NCBI GenBank assembly: GCA_964036155.1
Contig: OZ038423.1
Coordinates: forward strand, 44,717,249 to 44,781,248
Reading direction: 5' to 3'
Length of the DNA stretch: 64,000 nt
Origin: Diploscapter coronatus
Taxonomy: Eukaryota; Nematoda; Chromadorea; Rhabditida; Rhabditidae
Part shown: positions 25,801 to 39,200 of the stretch, piece by piece
Numbering within the stretch: the stretch's first letter is position 1
Layout of the letters: every line of letters begins with the position of its first letter
Notes under the pieces: model-generated
Told to the model about the DNA's origin: nothing
Seen by the model: the letters and a program-made list of their open reading frames with translations, nothing else
Database searches by the model: none
Program-made: the position numbers and the translations under genes

Positions 25801-28139
25801 ATCGGTAGATGAATCGAAGCTGATCAAGGAAATAACGGCTAAAGTAAACGACATATTTCTAAAATTATTTTACTTGAAAAAATTAGACCAACGAACTGTA
25901 GATGTAGAACTTAAATTAATTCTGAAAAGAAGGTGATTAATAAAAATTGACTGGATCAAGTTTAGGTCCTGATCGGAATGGATACCAAGGCGAATCACGG
26001 ATCTGGATTTGATGAAGAAAGATTGGTTGATCTGGTCAGCGAAAAAGTCCTCGTCGCTCTGCAGCCACAACTGGACAGTCACAAACCCATCGACAGGAAT
26101 TCTATGAGCCAGGAAATTGTGAATTTGGTGCGTCTTACATCTATTCGAATTTGATAAATTCGCCTCATCAAAGAAATTGGGCGTGATTTTTCAATGCTAA
26201 ACTTGAATTTTTAGAACTTGTTTCAAAATTAATGATAATTCGTATAACATCTGATTTCGACAACCAGACTCATCACAAATTACTTCGACTTTCTCGATAA
26301 CCCATACTATTTTCAATATTTAGGTCTTAAGTTCTCTGCCGAAACAAACCTCGCCTCCCTCGATCGATGAGAAGAAGCTCACCGTCAACATTATGGCGCA
26401 AATCCAATCGAGTCTGCCGAAATCTAAGGACATCGACGAAGCGCAACTCGCTAAAAGTGTTGCCGCTACGGTACGTTAAATTTTAAACACCTATTTTCAA
26501 AGAAAACTCGGTAAACACAGCATTAAAATCTAGGAATAAAATCGCCCTTATCCCAAGCTTCTCTTACTAAAATCGCCAATATCTTTATGGCTATTTTCTG
26601 AATGATCAGTTTTAAAGGAAGAATTTAGGTAATGGCCTCCTTGAAACTCCCGAAAGAGGTAGATGAGAAGAAATTGGCAGAGAAAGTCGCTGCACAAGTC
26701 CTGGGCTCGATCAAACAGCCCGCTACAATTGATCAAGCCAAACTGGTGCAGGATGTCACGCAGAAGGTAAAAATCGGTAAATTTCTCGAAAAAGAAGAAC
26801 TATTTACTTATGTTTCTGAATTTATTATGGAAATTAAAGGAATATTTTCACTAACTTCCTCGCTTCACGTAACTTTAAAATGAATAAAGCTATGATTCAA
26901 AAATTGTCTAACGATAAAATAAGTTAATATGAACAGCACCTTGAAGTTATAGCCGTTTCGTGAAATTAAAACTAATAAAATATTTGTAGGTAATCGCATC
27001 TCTGGACTCGAAATTCACGTCGTACGAAGAAGAGTTCAGGCGAAGCCTCGAAGAGCGGATTCAGAAAACCGTAACGACGAACGTCAATGTCGACATGAGC
27101 GATTCCAAGTTAGAGACCCTAATCAAGGCACTCATCGCCCAGGCGCTGGACATCTACGATGCGGATAAGACTGGGCTGTTCGATTATGCGTTGGAAAGTG
27201 CAGGTAAGAAAAAAATAAAGAATCTCAATATAACCAGGACAATAATATTTTTTAAATTCTAAATACGAAATATTGGATAGAATTTTACGGTAAATTAAAA
27301 TTTGCCATTCTCCGACTCATAGATGCTTGCATTGGAATGTCATATAATTTCAGGAGCGTCGGTCATTTCTACAAGGTGCAGCGAAAACTACAATTCGTAC
27401 TCGAGGCTGGAAAAGTTCTGGAACATCCCCCTATACTATTCGACCTATGGACCCAGAGTGGTGATTCAGGTAATAAAATTGAAAAGAAAAATAATGGTAA
27501 GAGAAATTCAGAGAGGCTCCCAAACCCTAAACCCCGGCGAATGTTGGTGCTTCAAGCACGGAAAGGGGTATCTGACCATCGATTTGTCGCATCCAATCAA
27601 CATTTCGCATATCAGCTACGAGCATATTCGTGAGTATATTTCATTTATTCAGATAAAAGATAACCAAAATCTTACAATTCCATAGAACATTTATTTAAAA
27701 TTTTATAATATAGATTTCTAATTTAGATTGGAATAAGTATAAGAAATGTTGATTTGCCTATTAATTCAAATTTCAGGCAAAGAAATGTCCCCCGAAGGCT
27801 ATCTGAACAGTGCTCCGAAGACGTTCAAGTTATGGGCGTACAAGCAAGAAAACGACCTGGAAACTCGGTTTTTGCTCGGCGAATTTGAATATTCCCTGGA
27901 TGGAAGACCGCTGCAGTTCTTCTATATTACGGTATAGTTAATATAAGTTTTCAAGACGTGATAATTTTGAATGCTGCAAAAACGAGTAAAAATATGCCTT
28001 TTTTCAATATCTTCATTTTCAGAAACAACCTCCCTACCCAGTAAAAATCATCGAGATGGAGGTCATCTCGAACTATGGAGCCGACTTCACATGCCTCTAT
28101 AGGCTAAGAGTCCACGGAAAGAAGTATTCGGTTAAATAA
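19855..28139 (+). CDS. unc-84: SUN-domain nuclear envelope protein, UNC-84-like
   Basis: Twenty-six exons give 1369 residues: 19855-20000, 20777-20846, 20943-21153, 21200-21341, 21609-21909, 22120-22304, 22458-22596, 22644-22831, 23178-23351, 23603-23806, 24058-24246, 24292-24401, 24445-24512, 24560-24716, 24764-24879, 25119-25391, 25532-25654, 25697-25843, 25966-26127, 26324-26470, 26629-26766, 26990-27203, 27354-27469, 27512-27629, 27777-27931, 28023-28139. The C-terminal ~170 residues are a SUN domain ([46 protein letters not shown]). SUN proteins sit in the inner nuclear membrane and bind KASH proteins to form the LINC bridge for nuclear positioning. The best membrane span is ~658-676 ([18 protein letters not shown]). 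Several further hydrophobic or amphipathic stretches lie at ~95-140, 180-210, 235-260, 430-460, 565-590 and 830-885. Repeats fill ~920-1139. It is larger than I recall for C. elegans UNC-84 (~1100). SUN-1/matefin is much shorter, so UNC-84 is the better match. Confidence 0.9.
25617..27020 (+). repeat. Nine coding repeats with exon-aligned two-repeat units in the SUN protein
   Basis: The region between the main hydrophobic segment and the SUN domain (residues ~920-1139) consists of repeats of about 23-27 residues. The consensus is (I/V)DExKLxxEhxxKVLxxLxxP. Examples are [45 protein letters not shown] and [15 protein letters not shown]. Introns cut repeats 1, 3, 5, 7 and 9 at the same place, in phase 0 just before the VL pair. 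Exons 18-21 (147, 162, 147 and 138 bases) therefore each carry one two-repeat unit. This points to growth by tandem exon duplication. The pattern of hydrophobic residues suggests helices that could help oligomerisation before the SUN trimer. Confidence 0.85.
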
Positions 28140-29029
28140 TTTCAGCACTGTTTAAAATATTAATAGCGTAGTTAACATAAGAGAACAATTTCTAAATGGT
28201 GTTGCATATTTAGCGTTAGTATTCGTTAAAAAATTCTAGCTACTCTTATTAAAAGCGCATTTTCAAAAATAATAACACCATTTAGTAGTGCCAAATAATA
28301 CTGTAGCAAAATGTTATACTTATTATCGTATAGGAATACAGATGTGTTGTTCTAATCTAATTTATTCTTCTTTCTTGTTTTAATTTTTGGCGCTGTTTTA
28401 AATTCAAAGCACTTTCTGTTTCATTCATTTTGAATATCTCCTGTTCTACCGGTGCTTTTATGTCTTGCTGTTATTTTATGATGTTAATTTTCTTCATCGT
28501 TGTTTTAATATTGATCTCTCATCTTTTCTGTCTTCTTTTTCGTCCCTTCAAATTCCCATACAATCTCTCGTCCTCTCGTTCGATACGATCATTTTCTCAG
28601 CTCATTTAGAAATCGTCGATGGTATTTTGATTTTTAGTTAGACTTTAATTCATGTATAGCACTGCCTTTGGACCAAACTCAAGATGTACTGGACTGTTTT
28701 AATTTCGCAATGAATAAAGCTATTCAAATTATAAAACATGCGAGTTTTTATCTCTTAAAATAGCTTGATAATATCAATAAGTAATGGGCTAATTAATAAA
28801 AATAGTGCAATAAGACTAGTAAGATTGGTAGTAAATTCAAGACATAGAGAATTACCCCTATGTTTTGGATTGATATTTCTGTACTACTTTATGGACTGTT
28901 TCTCAAGATAATCTACGAGTGTTCAATTGAATGATGAGACGGCACTTTTTACCCTTCAAACCACATCATTGTGGCGTATTTCTACCGATTAGGTCTGTCA
29001 TACGTCGATTTTTTACGAATTCCCAGAGA
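28140..29029. other. 3' UTR and spacer after the SUN gene
   Basis: Pyrimidine-rich, then AT-rich sequence without a coding exon. The best polyadenylation signal is AATAAA at 28713-28718, 574 bases past the stop. A TTCCCAG acceptor ends at 29025, immediately before the start codon of the next gene; a trans-splice or 5' UTR acceptor there is why I start that gene at 29030 rather than at the in-frame ATG 99 bases upstream. Confidence 0.55.
28713..28718 (+). terminator. Candidate poly(A) signal of the SUN gene
   Basis: Canonical AATAAA in AT-rich sequence after the stop codon; no other AATAAA was noted between the stop and this site. Confidence 0.4.
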
Positions 29030-32000
29030 ATGATTGATTTTCTGAAATTTTTCGTGATTTTACTAGTTCTCAACACTCGATTTTCATTGGCGCAAGTACC
29101 TGGTACGGAATCTGGAGGTTTGAATTTGATTTTTTTTTTTTCTATATTTTTACTATGATAAGCCGAATTAACAAAATTATTCTTATCGAAACCATGATAT
29201 CATTAATTTCCTAAAACGTAATTTTAAATACTCCAAATTGAAGAAAGATATTTTTATTGATCGAAACTACATAAATTTTGATATTTTTCATCAACCTTTG
29301 GTCACTACATCAAATTTTCACGGTTAGACCCAAATTTAATGATTCAATTTCGAGTTAAATTCAATTATCGACGATTTCAAAGGTCAAACAGCAATTGGTG
29401 TTGAAGTATTTAGTAAACTTCAGTTTCTATACTTTTTCATTTACTTATAGTGGATTTCTTAGATTCACAGGATACTTATCATATCATTCGTATTGATTGA
29501 CATTAGTAAATCATTACTCATATATGCACTTGATTGATGATGATAGATGACAATCGATTCAGACCTATGGTTTCTAAGAAAACAACTAAATTCGCCGTCA
29601 TTCGTTCAAATATCTTCTGATGTTGGCAACGATGAAAACTATTCACCCCCTACACCATCAGCTGACGACGTTTCTAATGTCATGTGCAAATTCGGAGAGG
29701 AAATTAGATTATGCAAGTAGGTTCTTGAAATTCCAATTAAATTAATAGTACTAATATTTGCATCATATTATTTCAAAAACTTGACGAATCTTTACGTTTT
29801 GCCCTCAAAGATCGATTGCTAATTATTGCATACCCACCATTTGATCATAGAATTCAGCAAATAGCTATTTAATGCTGCTTTCAGCCCAAGTTTAAAGAAA
29901 CCACCAATTATTGAACAGAAGCCTCTAATGCCAGTCGTATTCGCTCAGCCGACTTTTCAAAGACCAATGAAATTCGAAAATTCGGGAAAATTCGAGACAT
30001 CGTCGCAAGGAGCGATAGAATTCAATCAACAGCCATTGCCTAATCCTCAGTAAGATATGAATTTATATTTTACTTTTAACCTGAAATTATTGAATTATAT
30101 TAGAAAAAGTAGATTTTCATGATATAATTTTATTTTTACAAATTATAAGGAGTTCAAAATTTCTTGCATCAGCTATTCTCCATAGACATTACTTTTAGTG
30201 CCTATCTAACTCCGGAAGAAGTGATAAGATTGCGTCAAGCTACTCTAGTTCCTACGATAAATGGACCTTCGCCTAATCCACAGTAAGTTGAGGTTGTAAT
30301 TTCTGATAATTAGATAATCTAGCGCTTATCTATCACCCGAAGAAGTAATACGGTTGAACCAAGCTCGCGATATTCCTACTCTAAGCAAATCAAATATTGG
30401 ACAATTACCTAATCCACAGTAGGTTAAATTTTATTCAAATGAACTTTTTCTTTAAACTTAAACTAAAAGTTATTAAAATTATATTTCTAGAAAATGGACT
30501 ATTTTAATATCCTACAAAATTCTATATAGTTTCAAGTAAACAGCTATGAATTTGATGCAAAATGATTTTTAGCGCTTACCTGACTCCTGAAGAAGTTATG
30601 AGACTGAATCAGGCCACGGAATCCCCTAATTTTGGCCAAAATAGCTACCAAAACGATCAGAGGTTCAGAATCATTGTCAAATGATTAGGAAGAATCGGAG
30701 TTATTGGAGTTGCAATGATGAAGGAAATTTTATGATCTCAATTTTTTTATTAAAGCATTGCGGTTCAATATCTTGAAATTTGAATAATAATAATAATAAT
30801 TGCATGTTGTAGATAATAATTGCTGTCTTGTAAATATTTATGCTCGTATTAACCAATATTTCTTCATTTTTCATGCCAACTTGTTCATTTTAATGCTATT
30901 TATCGTGGATCGTATGGTGTATTGTATATTTTAGTTTAATAATAATAATAATAAATAATAAATACTTATATAAAATATTTCAATTTAGTTACAAAACCCC
31001 TGAAGAAGTCATGAGAGAGCACGCCTATAAAGTATTACCCGATGAGCCTACATTGAGTCAACCTCAAACTTTTGGAATGGTTACGATGTCGAACTCGAGT
31101 GGAATTAGTGAGCTTGAGGTAAGGCTAATTTAAAGTTATGGTCAAAGCTATTATTAAATTAGGATATTTTATATACTTCTTTCTTATTCAGTAATACTTT
31201 CAAAACAATGCAATAAGTCATGTAAGATGATGAAATTTACGATTTTCACTTAAAAATCTGATCTTTTTATCTTGAAAAGTATTATACTATTTCAGGAGTA
31301 TTGTAGGACTAGCGACTGTACGAAGCAAAAAGAGGAAAGTCGGATTTGCAAGAGTACTTTGATGAACTCGGTATTTTTCAAAGTTTGAAAATTTAATTTC
31401 ACATTTTAGCTCAACAATTACATGACTCAAGTCCAAGGAAAGGACGCTACGAAGGATATTCAGAAGCAGTTTGATACGGTATTTGAGGTAAATAGAAATA
31501 AATTTTAAAATTGGACTCTAATAAATTTGATTTTTGATAACTTTCCAATTCTGCTGAACATTAAAGCTAATAAATTTCAGTATAAGAAGGCCTTGTGCAA
31601 GAAAGCCGGCCTATCAGATAGAATAATTCCTGCTGACAACGGTGTGATTGATGGCGACATTATTTTGACCCTGGAACAAGCCATCTTCTTCCTAGATGAA
31701 ATCAAGAGTCAAATGAAAAATGCTACTGATAAACATGCTAGGAAGAAACGGTACGAATACATGTTACAAAATAATTCAGTGATTATGAAAGCTGGAAAAC
31801 ATAACAATTGTCAGTTTAATTGTTGGATCTAATTTAATAATTTATTTGAAATACTTATCATGGCCATAAATATGAAATAGAATACATGTATAAGGCTTTA
31901 TTATGAACACCTTTCTATTTTTGTACTATTTTAGAAGCGGTATCTTTTTCGAGAGCGCTAACATCATCAGGAAATGGGACGTTTCCAAGCCGATTCAATA

Positions 32001-33228
32001 CAAATTCGATAAAAATCTGAGTTCGTTAATCTATTTTGCTCAAAATGAACATATTTTTTAGAGGAAAAGGAGAAATCCCAAATCCTGAATGGGATAAAAA
32101 TGATCGAAAATTCGGTTAGCTGTATTAGATTTCAGCATAATCCCAAGTAAGGAATTATTGTAGCAGTCCATTTTAAATTTAATCTATATTTTAGCGCCAA
32201 AGGTTATTTCGTGTATTTCATGAAAAGTGATCAATTAAGTGCAAATACGTAAATGTTACTTTTTAAATATTTATTTATTTTTAATTTTAACTTAGATGCG
32301 GATTATCATATTATGGACGTGTCTGGAACGGATCTTTAGTTTTATTGGGCTTCGATGGGTGTCTTGACGTAAAGAAATTCATAAGTAAAAAACCGATAAT
32401 TATTGATTTTCAGATGCCCGGAATAGTGGCTCATGAAGTAAAAATTACCATATTAAAAAATCATAATTCTTTTAAAATTTAAATTTAGCTATTACATGTT
32501 CTCGGCATAGCGCATACCCATCAAAGGGTTGATCGGGACAAGCATATTAAGGTTCGTTTTTCCAAGTTATTTATTTGATTTTAGTTGAATTTTTAGATAT
32601 CATGGAATATAATTGATCCTCAGCTATATTATAACTTCGAAATTTCGAATCCTAGAGTATTTTCGACGTAACGTTTTATTATTTTAATTTATACTAAATT
32701 TTAAAAATGGTTTTAGGTATGGAATCCCATATGATTATGAAGTATGTCTATTAAATTCATATATTTAAATAAATAATGACAAATTTAGTCGATCATGCAT
32801 TACAAAGGAAGTTTTTCACCTAGGAGTATGGCCAAGAGTACGATGATACCTTTGGTATATTGAAATGAAAATCTAAGGTTTAAATTTAAAATTTAGAAGG
32901 ACCCCCTGAAGAATAAATATAAGATGGGTCAGAGGAAGAAATTGAGTGGTGCTGATATCGAAATACTAAATAAGATGTACTGTAAGAAGAGTAAGATTAA
33001 AACACTTAGAATTTGAAAAATATTTTAAATTTTAGCCTGCAAAGATAGAAAAGTTTTCTGCGGTATCTGGGCTTTAAACGGTCTATGCAAGACGAGAACT
33101 CATAGGAAATATATGGTTTAGATATTTTTTCTTATTTTTAAACTATTATATTTCAGAGGAAGTACTGTGAGCTTTCCTGTAATTATTGCGGAGCGCAAAA
33201 TCTGAGAAGGGCTAGAACGTTGGGATGA
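29030..33228 (+). CDS. Secreted astacin (M12A) metalloprotease with ShKT domain
   Basis: Twenty-two exons give 640 residues: 29030-29117, 29563-29716, 29885-30049, 30199-30282, 30323-30418, 30573-30662, 30989-31118, 31296-31370, 31410-31487, 31581-31750, 31935-32020, 32062-32146, 32195-32248, 32296-32368, 32414-32437, 32489-32551, 32597-32667, 32717-32741, 32789-32854, 32897-32990, 33036-33115, 33157-33228. Order: signal peptide (1-~22); Pro/Gln-rich region with four TPEEV repeats (~135-250); a prodomain with Cys-containing helices; a furin-like site RKKR (374-377); the protease; a six-Cys ShKT domain (C592, C599, C608, C621, C625, C628). Zinc ligands are H483, H487 and H493, with catalytic E484, in HELLHVLGIAHT. 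The Met-turn is SIMHY (538-542). The residue after the third His is Thr494, where astacins normally have Glu. Nematode NAS proteins with ShKT ends act in cuticle remodelling, moulting or digestion; the exact orthologue is not clear to me. Confidence 0.9.
30199..31118 (+). repeat. Tandem TPEEV-motif exons in the astacin gene
   Basis: Four consecutive exons (30199-30282, 30323-30418, 30573-30662, 30989-31118) all begin in the same phase and open with variants of one motif: HAYLTPEEVIRLRQA, HAYLSPEEVIRLNQA, AYLTPEEVMRLNQA and YKTPEEVMREHA. Two of them end in the matching PNPQ/NPH boundary. This is a clear tandem exon duplication that extends the propeptide. The intervening introns also carry (TAA)n tracts at about 30786-30802 and 30938-30963. 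Confidence 0.85.
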
Positions 33229-36200
33229 TTTCAATTTTTAGAGGTTTTCCTTATAAAACTAGGACAATTTTCGAGAGAAAATTTGCTACATTTATCCGAA
33301 AATTTTCTATGATAATCAGTATTATCTATCACTTTGCAGAATTATTTACCTGTCTGTAAAAACTGCCATTATAGTCCTTTATAATAAATCCATTTTATTT
33401 CATCAAAATGCATCGCACTTTACAGCTTCCAACATATTATTGTTTGAGGTGATTTGACACTAGCATATGTTTATGGACCGACCGTATCTTTTGACAAAGA
33501 AAGCCACTCTCAATATGTTTCTCTTCCTTTGATTTCGTCGGCAAGTTTGCAAGGACTTTGTTGTCGACAACCGATACATGAATTATGACGGCCCTAAACA
33601 TATGTACTAAAACTTCAGATATTTGAAAACTCGATTTCAAATTTGAAACGCTAGAATTTTTGGGGAACAGTCGTTGCGCACAAAAATCTTTTGTACGCAA
33701 CGATATACACCCAACTTTTGAAAGATTATCTGATCCAATTTATTTACATTCACAGTCCTTTCATTAAACGATAACAATTTAATGAAGATTTTCAAAAATC
33801 TGGGATCAACCTTATGAAATCTTGTGATTAAATTTAGACAGATAAATTTGTAGATATTTGCCAATAAAACCGGTAAGAAATCAAAACTTAAATTCTTTGT
33901 TCTTGACAGTTTTAGACTTGAAACGTACTTTAACCAAGTTGTGCCCGAGCATCCTAATATTGATTAGCACTTCCTGTTCAATATCCAATACTGTCATCCA
34001 TTATTTACCTAGTTCATCTATTCATCAACATCAGCACGCTCATGTTGCTATTTCCCTAATAGCAAAGTCACTTCTCTTTCTCATAACGCGCTAACTCACA
34101 CCTAATATGGTCAACATATTTTGTCTTTCGGTCTTTATTACAAGTGCCTTCTAACACCTAAATGCTATCTTGGAAAATTCCAAATTCCATATTGAAGTAT
34201 AGAAAATTAAAACCACCTGATATATCTAGATAATTCATCACCTTTATCTTAATTGAGTTATGAGAAAGCATTCTCAGACTTGTAGGAAATTTCGATCATT
34301 GGAATGCTAAATAAAAGTCTGTCTAAGTTTAATATTTGAATCCATACGCGATAGGGCGTTCTGATTTAATTAAATTAGTTGGTTTAACGTAAAATGCAAC
34401 AACAGTTGAGTTAATTTGTGGTACTTTAATTAAATCATCCAGTTCGATTGTCCTCAAAGTGTGATAAGTTAAAGTTTAGAAAGGAAAGTGCTTCATAATT
34501 AGTCAGCATGTTTATCACTAAAATTTTAGCTAGGTGATCTAAAATCGAAAATTAGGATTGAAATGTCAAGGCTTAATTTATGAAATTCAGACATTTGAAA
34601 CATGATTCGAATCGTGTGATTATGATATCGGTAAGCTTTTAATACTAGAAGATACATACGAATTGTGTCATAAATTACCAAAGAAATACAGTATCTTCAA
34701 AAGTCGGCCGAAAAACAGCGCAAAATCTGTGAAAAGATCATTTTAGGCGACTTATCGCCTCAAGGATTATACATCAATTGGATGAAATGATAACTGAATT
34801 AGCGCGAGCGAACACGTGTTAAAATGTCTCCCATTATTTTGCCATTCTTCAAAAGATATTTCATTCAAGAGTCCTATGAATAGGATGTATCACCCCGGAA
34901 TCTGCGAAATATCATTTTGACACCACGACAACACCACTTTTCGGACTTTTATCAAGCCGACGAGCATGATCGATAAATTCACAATTCCAATGTTCCTTTT
35001 CGGACATTTGAAAATATCCATTTAGAATCCTCGTTTTTTATTAGAATGTGTTTAGGATAACTTTTTGAAATATTTTGACTAGAAATTTCCAAATTAAATT
35101 TTACTTTTGATATTTTAAGCTGACTTTCGAAATTCCAATTAAATTTGGTACCCCCTTGTATTGTCCCGAAATTATTTTAATTATCTCGATCCGTCCTTGT
35201 AAATCCCTCCGTAACTTCCTTGATCTCAAACTAGTCCCGCCCATTTCTTTGAGTAATTTAGGAGGGGTGAGATGTTACGGATCAATGAGAGAGTTTGAGA
35301 AAGAGGACCTGAAGACTCAACGGCCTTTTTGTTTGAAGAGTCACTTATATCATTTTCTGTCAACAATTTTCGAGGATTACGGTATTACTTTCAGAGTTCG
35401 AATTTTCGAATCCAAGTGAAGAAAGGCTACTGTAATCTTTGGGCATGATTGTTCAAAAATTTTTCATAAAGATTTTTCGAACCAACTTTATTATTTGAAT
35501 TTTACGATACTCTTCTTCGAACTACTTTTAGATGTTCCAATTTTCAAATACGACTCGATTTATCGAATATAATGTTACCGTTAAATCGAAATTGATAATT
35601 TGACTTTCTGAGTTATAAATCTCAATGCCCCTTATTATTCAACCATTTCCATTTCCTGATCATTAGAATAACAATTTGCTTGAATCTATGGATTACGGTA
35701 TCTACGGATGTTTTATCCAAGCCGCTCATTATGTCTGATTATCGTCAACCAGGGGATTAACTCTTTTCTAGGTTTAGGTTACAAGTTGACAAGGGAAAAG
35801 AGGGGTAAAGTGTCAATCTTGTCATATTTCATTCACTTATTCTGGATCCTCGTTTATTTTTGATATCGAATTTTATAATTCACATTTGGGAAACATTATT
35901 TATATTACGAATTTATTTCGTTTAGATTTTTTAAAACTTAGATCAAGTAATCTATTCTTTTATATACGAACTCCACGATGGTATCATTATTCTGCAAATT
36001 CATTCAAATCACTACCATTTTTTTTCTGAAACCTATACTTTTCTTTAAAATCTATAATATTCTAGGTGTAACATGTTGCTAAATCCTTCCTATATCCTCT
36101 GGTACAATATCCTTTCCTCTTTCTTTCCTGGGTGTAAATTTGAGACCTCAAATCTGCGCTTGACCTGCCTGCGGCCTGTGTTCTTCCATAATTTTACCGA

Positions 36201-39200
36201 ATTCCCACCCTATCACATCCAATAACTGTTATTATTTCAAGTAATTGCACTTTTAGCGATAAAGGGGAGGGACCAAGATTCTAGAAAATTGCAAAGTTAT
36301 GCAAAGTTCTTTGTTATTGCTATATCGTTCATTCTTGCATCATTTATGATAAAAGAGGGCGGAATAACAATAAGATTTTTTTTGTAAAATTTCCGAAGTT
36401 TCCAATATGAATTTAACGTTTTTAGACTTTTAATTTCTTACCAAGTAATATATTAGGGAGTGGAGCTAGAATTAGTAAAATGTTATTAAAAGTACATAGT
36501 TTCAACACTGATATCATTACCAGGTCCTTTGCATTAGATCAAACCTACTTTTAACTCTAGAGTCATCATTAGATTTAAAGTAGATATAAATTTAAATTTG
36601 CCGAATGAAAAATGAGCATTCAATGCAGACTAGTCTTTGTATTTTGGGAAATTTTTATTGAAATAATTGCGGGGTGAACTTGACAAAATTCCTTTAACAC
36701 GGAAGGCAAATCTTTCATTCTGCATTAAAATCACGAAATCTATAATCATCAGAGCATAAAGCATAAATTAAGCAATTATGCAGCCACGTGAGCTGAAATA
36801 ACGGATTCCGTTAAGTTGTTTGTTAGTTGTTAATTAGCGCTGAATTTTCAAAATACATTAAAAATATGCGAAAGCACCAAAGCTCACCGAAACTTTGAAA
36901 CTTAAACCAACCCGCGCGCTCTAACGTGTGACTAAAAATTTAAAGGGCATAAATTAATAGGCACGCTTAATTTCAAAATTTAAATTCGCTAAATCGTCTT
37001 GATATTCATGATGATAGAAGATAAACAAGTTTAATTGAAAATGCCAAGTTAACCTTTGAATTATCATTCATTTAGATTCATTGCACTATCAATTAGCGCT
37101 AATTATGTTGACTTAAGTTTATTAATTAAAATAGCATTATTCGTTATTTGAAGGTTAAGCCAGTTATCATATCACCTTGCAGCTTTATTAATTATGTCGT
37201 TAATTATTTACAACTAAGCTTATGAATTTAAAAAATTATCATTATTCCTATATCTTCTGGTTTAGATTCTTCATTTCATTCGCAATTTTCTTTAACTATG
37301 TTCACCTTATTATTATCATGATGTGATATTTATTTAAAAAAAAAAAACGCTAATATTTCTTTTATTTATACGATTTGAAAATTCGAATTTCATCGTTGCG
37401 ATGAGACCTCCATTTGTCGAAAGCGCGCTTTTTCATGTGTCGTTTTTCTACCCTACTTTATCATTTCCATCAGTAATTTTAATCGCAACGTTCCCTTCAA
37501 AATGAAAGCAACCTGTAATCAGCGAAAGTTTAACTCCCTTGAAACTAAGATAAATAAGAATTTTCATCAGGCATTTGTAGCATATTCTTAGTCGCCGCAG
37601 AGCAATCTACCCATTTATCTGTATACCTGTTTAGTTGTGCAAATCTCCGAAATTTTGATAAATGCTTCAAGTTTTTAAAAGTTCATATTCATGATAAAGC
37701 TTCAATTGGCATAGTCATACATCATGAATTAAATTTTAAAAAATAGGATGAAAACCTAATATTTTGGATAAAAATTCAACTTACCATTTTTTGCTATAAA
37801 GAGTTGCCTAATTTCCCTCATTTCCACCAGTAACTCGAAACATTTGGCGTTCGGTTCTATCGGAGATTTTCTGATCGCAGGTTTTAACGGAAAGGAGGGA
37901 AAAATTAGCGCAAATGTCGCGGTTTGCCTAATTTTCCTCATTTCATCGAGGTTAGAGACCGGTAAAATTCACCTACTAAATTTTTCATGATTTGTAAATT
38001 GCATCAATTTTATTTCCCTTTTCTAGTCAAAAATGAGCAATTTGTAAATTTCGTTACCTTCTTTACCCATATCTAAGTGCATATGGCGATGTAGGAAGAA
38101 TATCTTTTCACATACTATTTCGTAGGTAACGAACTATTCAGGTTGCCCAAAAATTCGGTGAACGTTACAAAGAATAAAGGTAAATTTTACAAGCGGCATG
38201 CTAGACCGACGTTAGTTGATTTTGATTCACTTAACGCATTAGTGTTTACACGAAAATGTCTTCTTATCACCATTCCTCTCTTATCAATTAGGAACGTTCA
38301 TTTAAGACTAGGTAAACTCTAACACTTCGTGAACACTTTGTTGGTTATTTAATTATCAATTGTTCCGTCAATTTAAGACGTTTTTCTAGGCCATCCCCAA
38401 GTGAATTCAAATTAAGGAAATGCTTTTTAAACTAAATTTGATTTTTTATTGTTCTTTTCAAGAAAATATTTGTTTTCATATACTCGAATATGATTTTAAG
38501 AAAGCTACTTATTTTTCCTTAAGAATGATATGAATTTACGGTGCCCTGCGCAAATTTGTTTATTATTTTGTCGTTTTCATATCTTCAGGCTCATTATAAT
38601 TATTTCATTTCGCTAATATCCGGCGCTCATTATGAAATTTGCTCAGGAAACACATCTTATTGTCGTCTTTCATTCTTTCGAGTTACCGTAACCCGGCGCG
38701 CTTAATCATTCCGCTAAGCGCTTCTAAGCGCCCTCTAACGCTTTCTCCCAAAGTGGGCGGGGAGAATCAGCCGGATATCTCTCGCTCAATGCATAAGGAT
38801 AGGAGTCCAAACCGTCGCGGGTACAGCAAGCAATGAAGATTAAGATAATGGAAGAGGGCGTGACCAGTCATCATACAGGCAATTAGGAGCGAATTTAACA
38901 AGCATTACAAACAAGAGGTGGAGCTTAGGTGAATCGCGGATAATCTAAGATTTCTGACTTCGAAGATTATCACACATAATTTCATCGGCGGGAAATTACC
39001 TCTGTTAAGTGTCTCCTGTATATTTTTTATTTTTATCAAGTGCTCTGCAAAGATTATTTTTAAGAATATTGCCTCCTACATTAAACTATTTGCAACATAT
39101 CCAAGCTTATTTAAATCTATGTTCTTGCAATACGCCATTTTTAGATACAACGAATGAAGTCTAAATATAATCTATCAAGTTTCATATATCTATTACCTTC

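Noticed and set aside
28931..29029. Upstream in-frame ATG extending the astacin by 33 residues
   Set aside because: A splice acceptor ends just before the second ATG, and only the shorter start places the signal peptide at the N-terminus.
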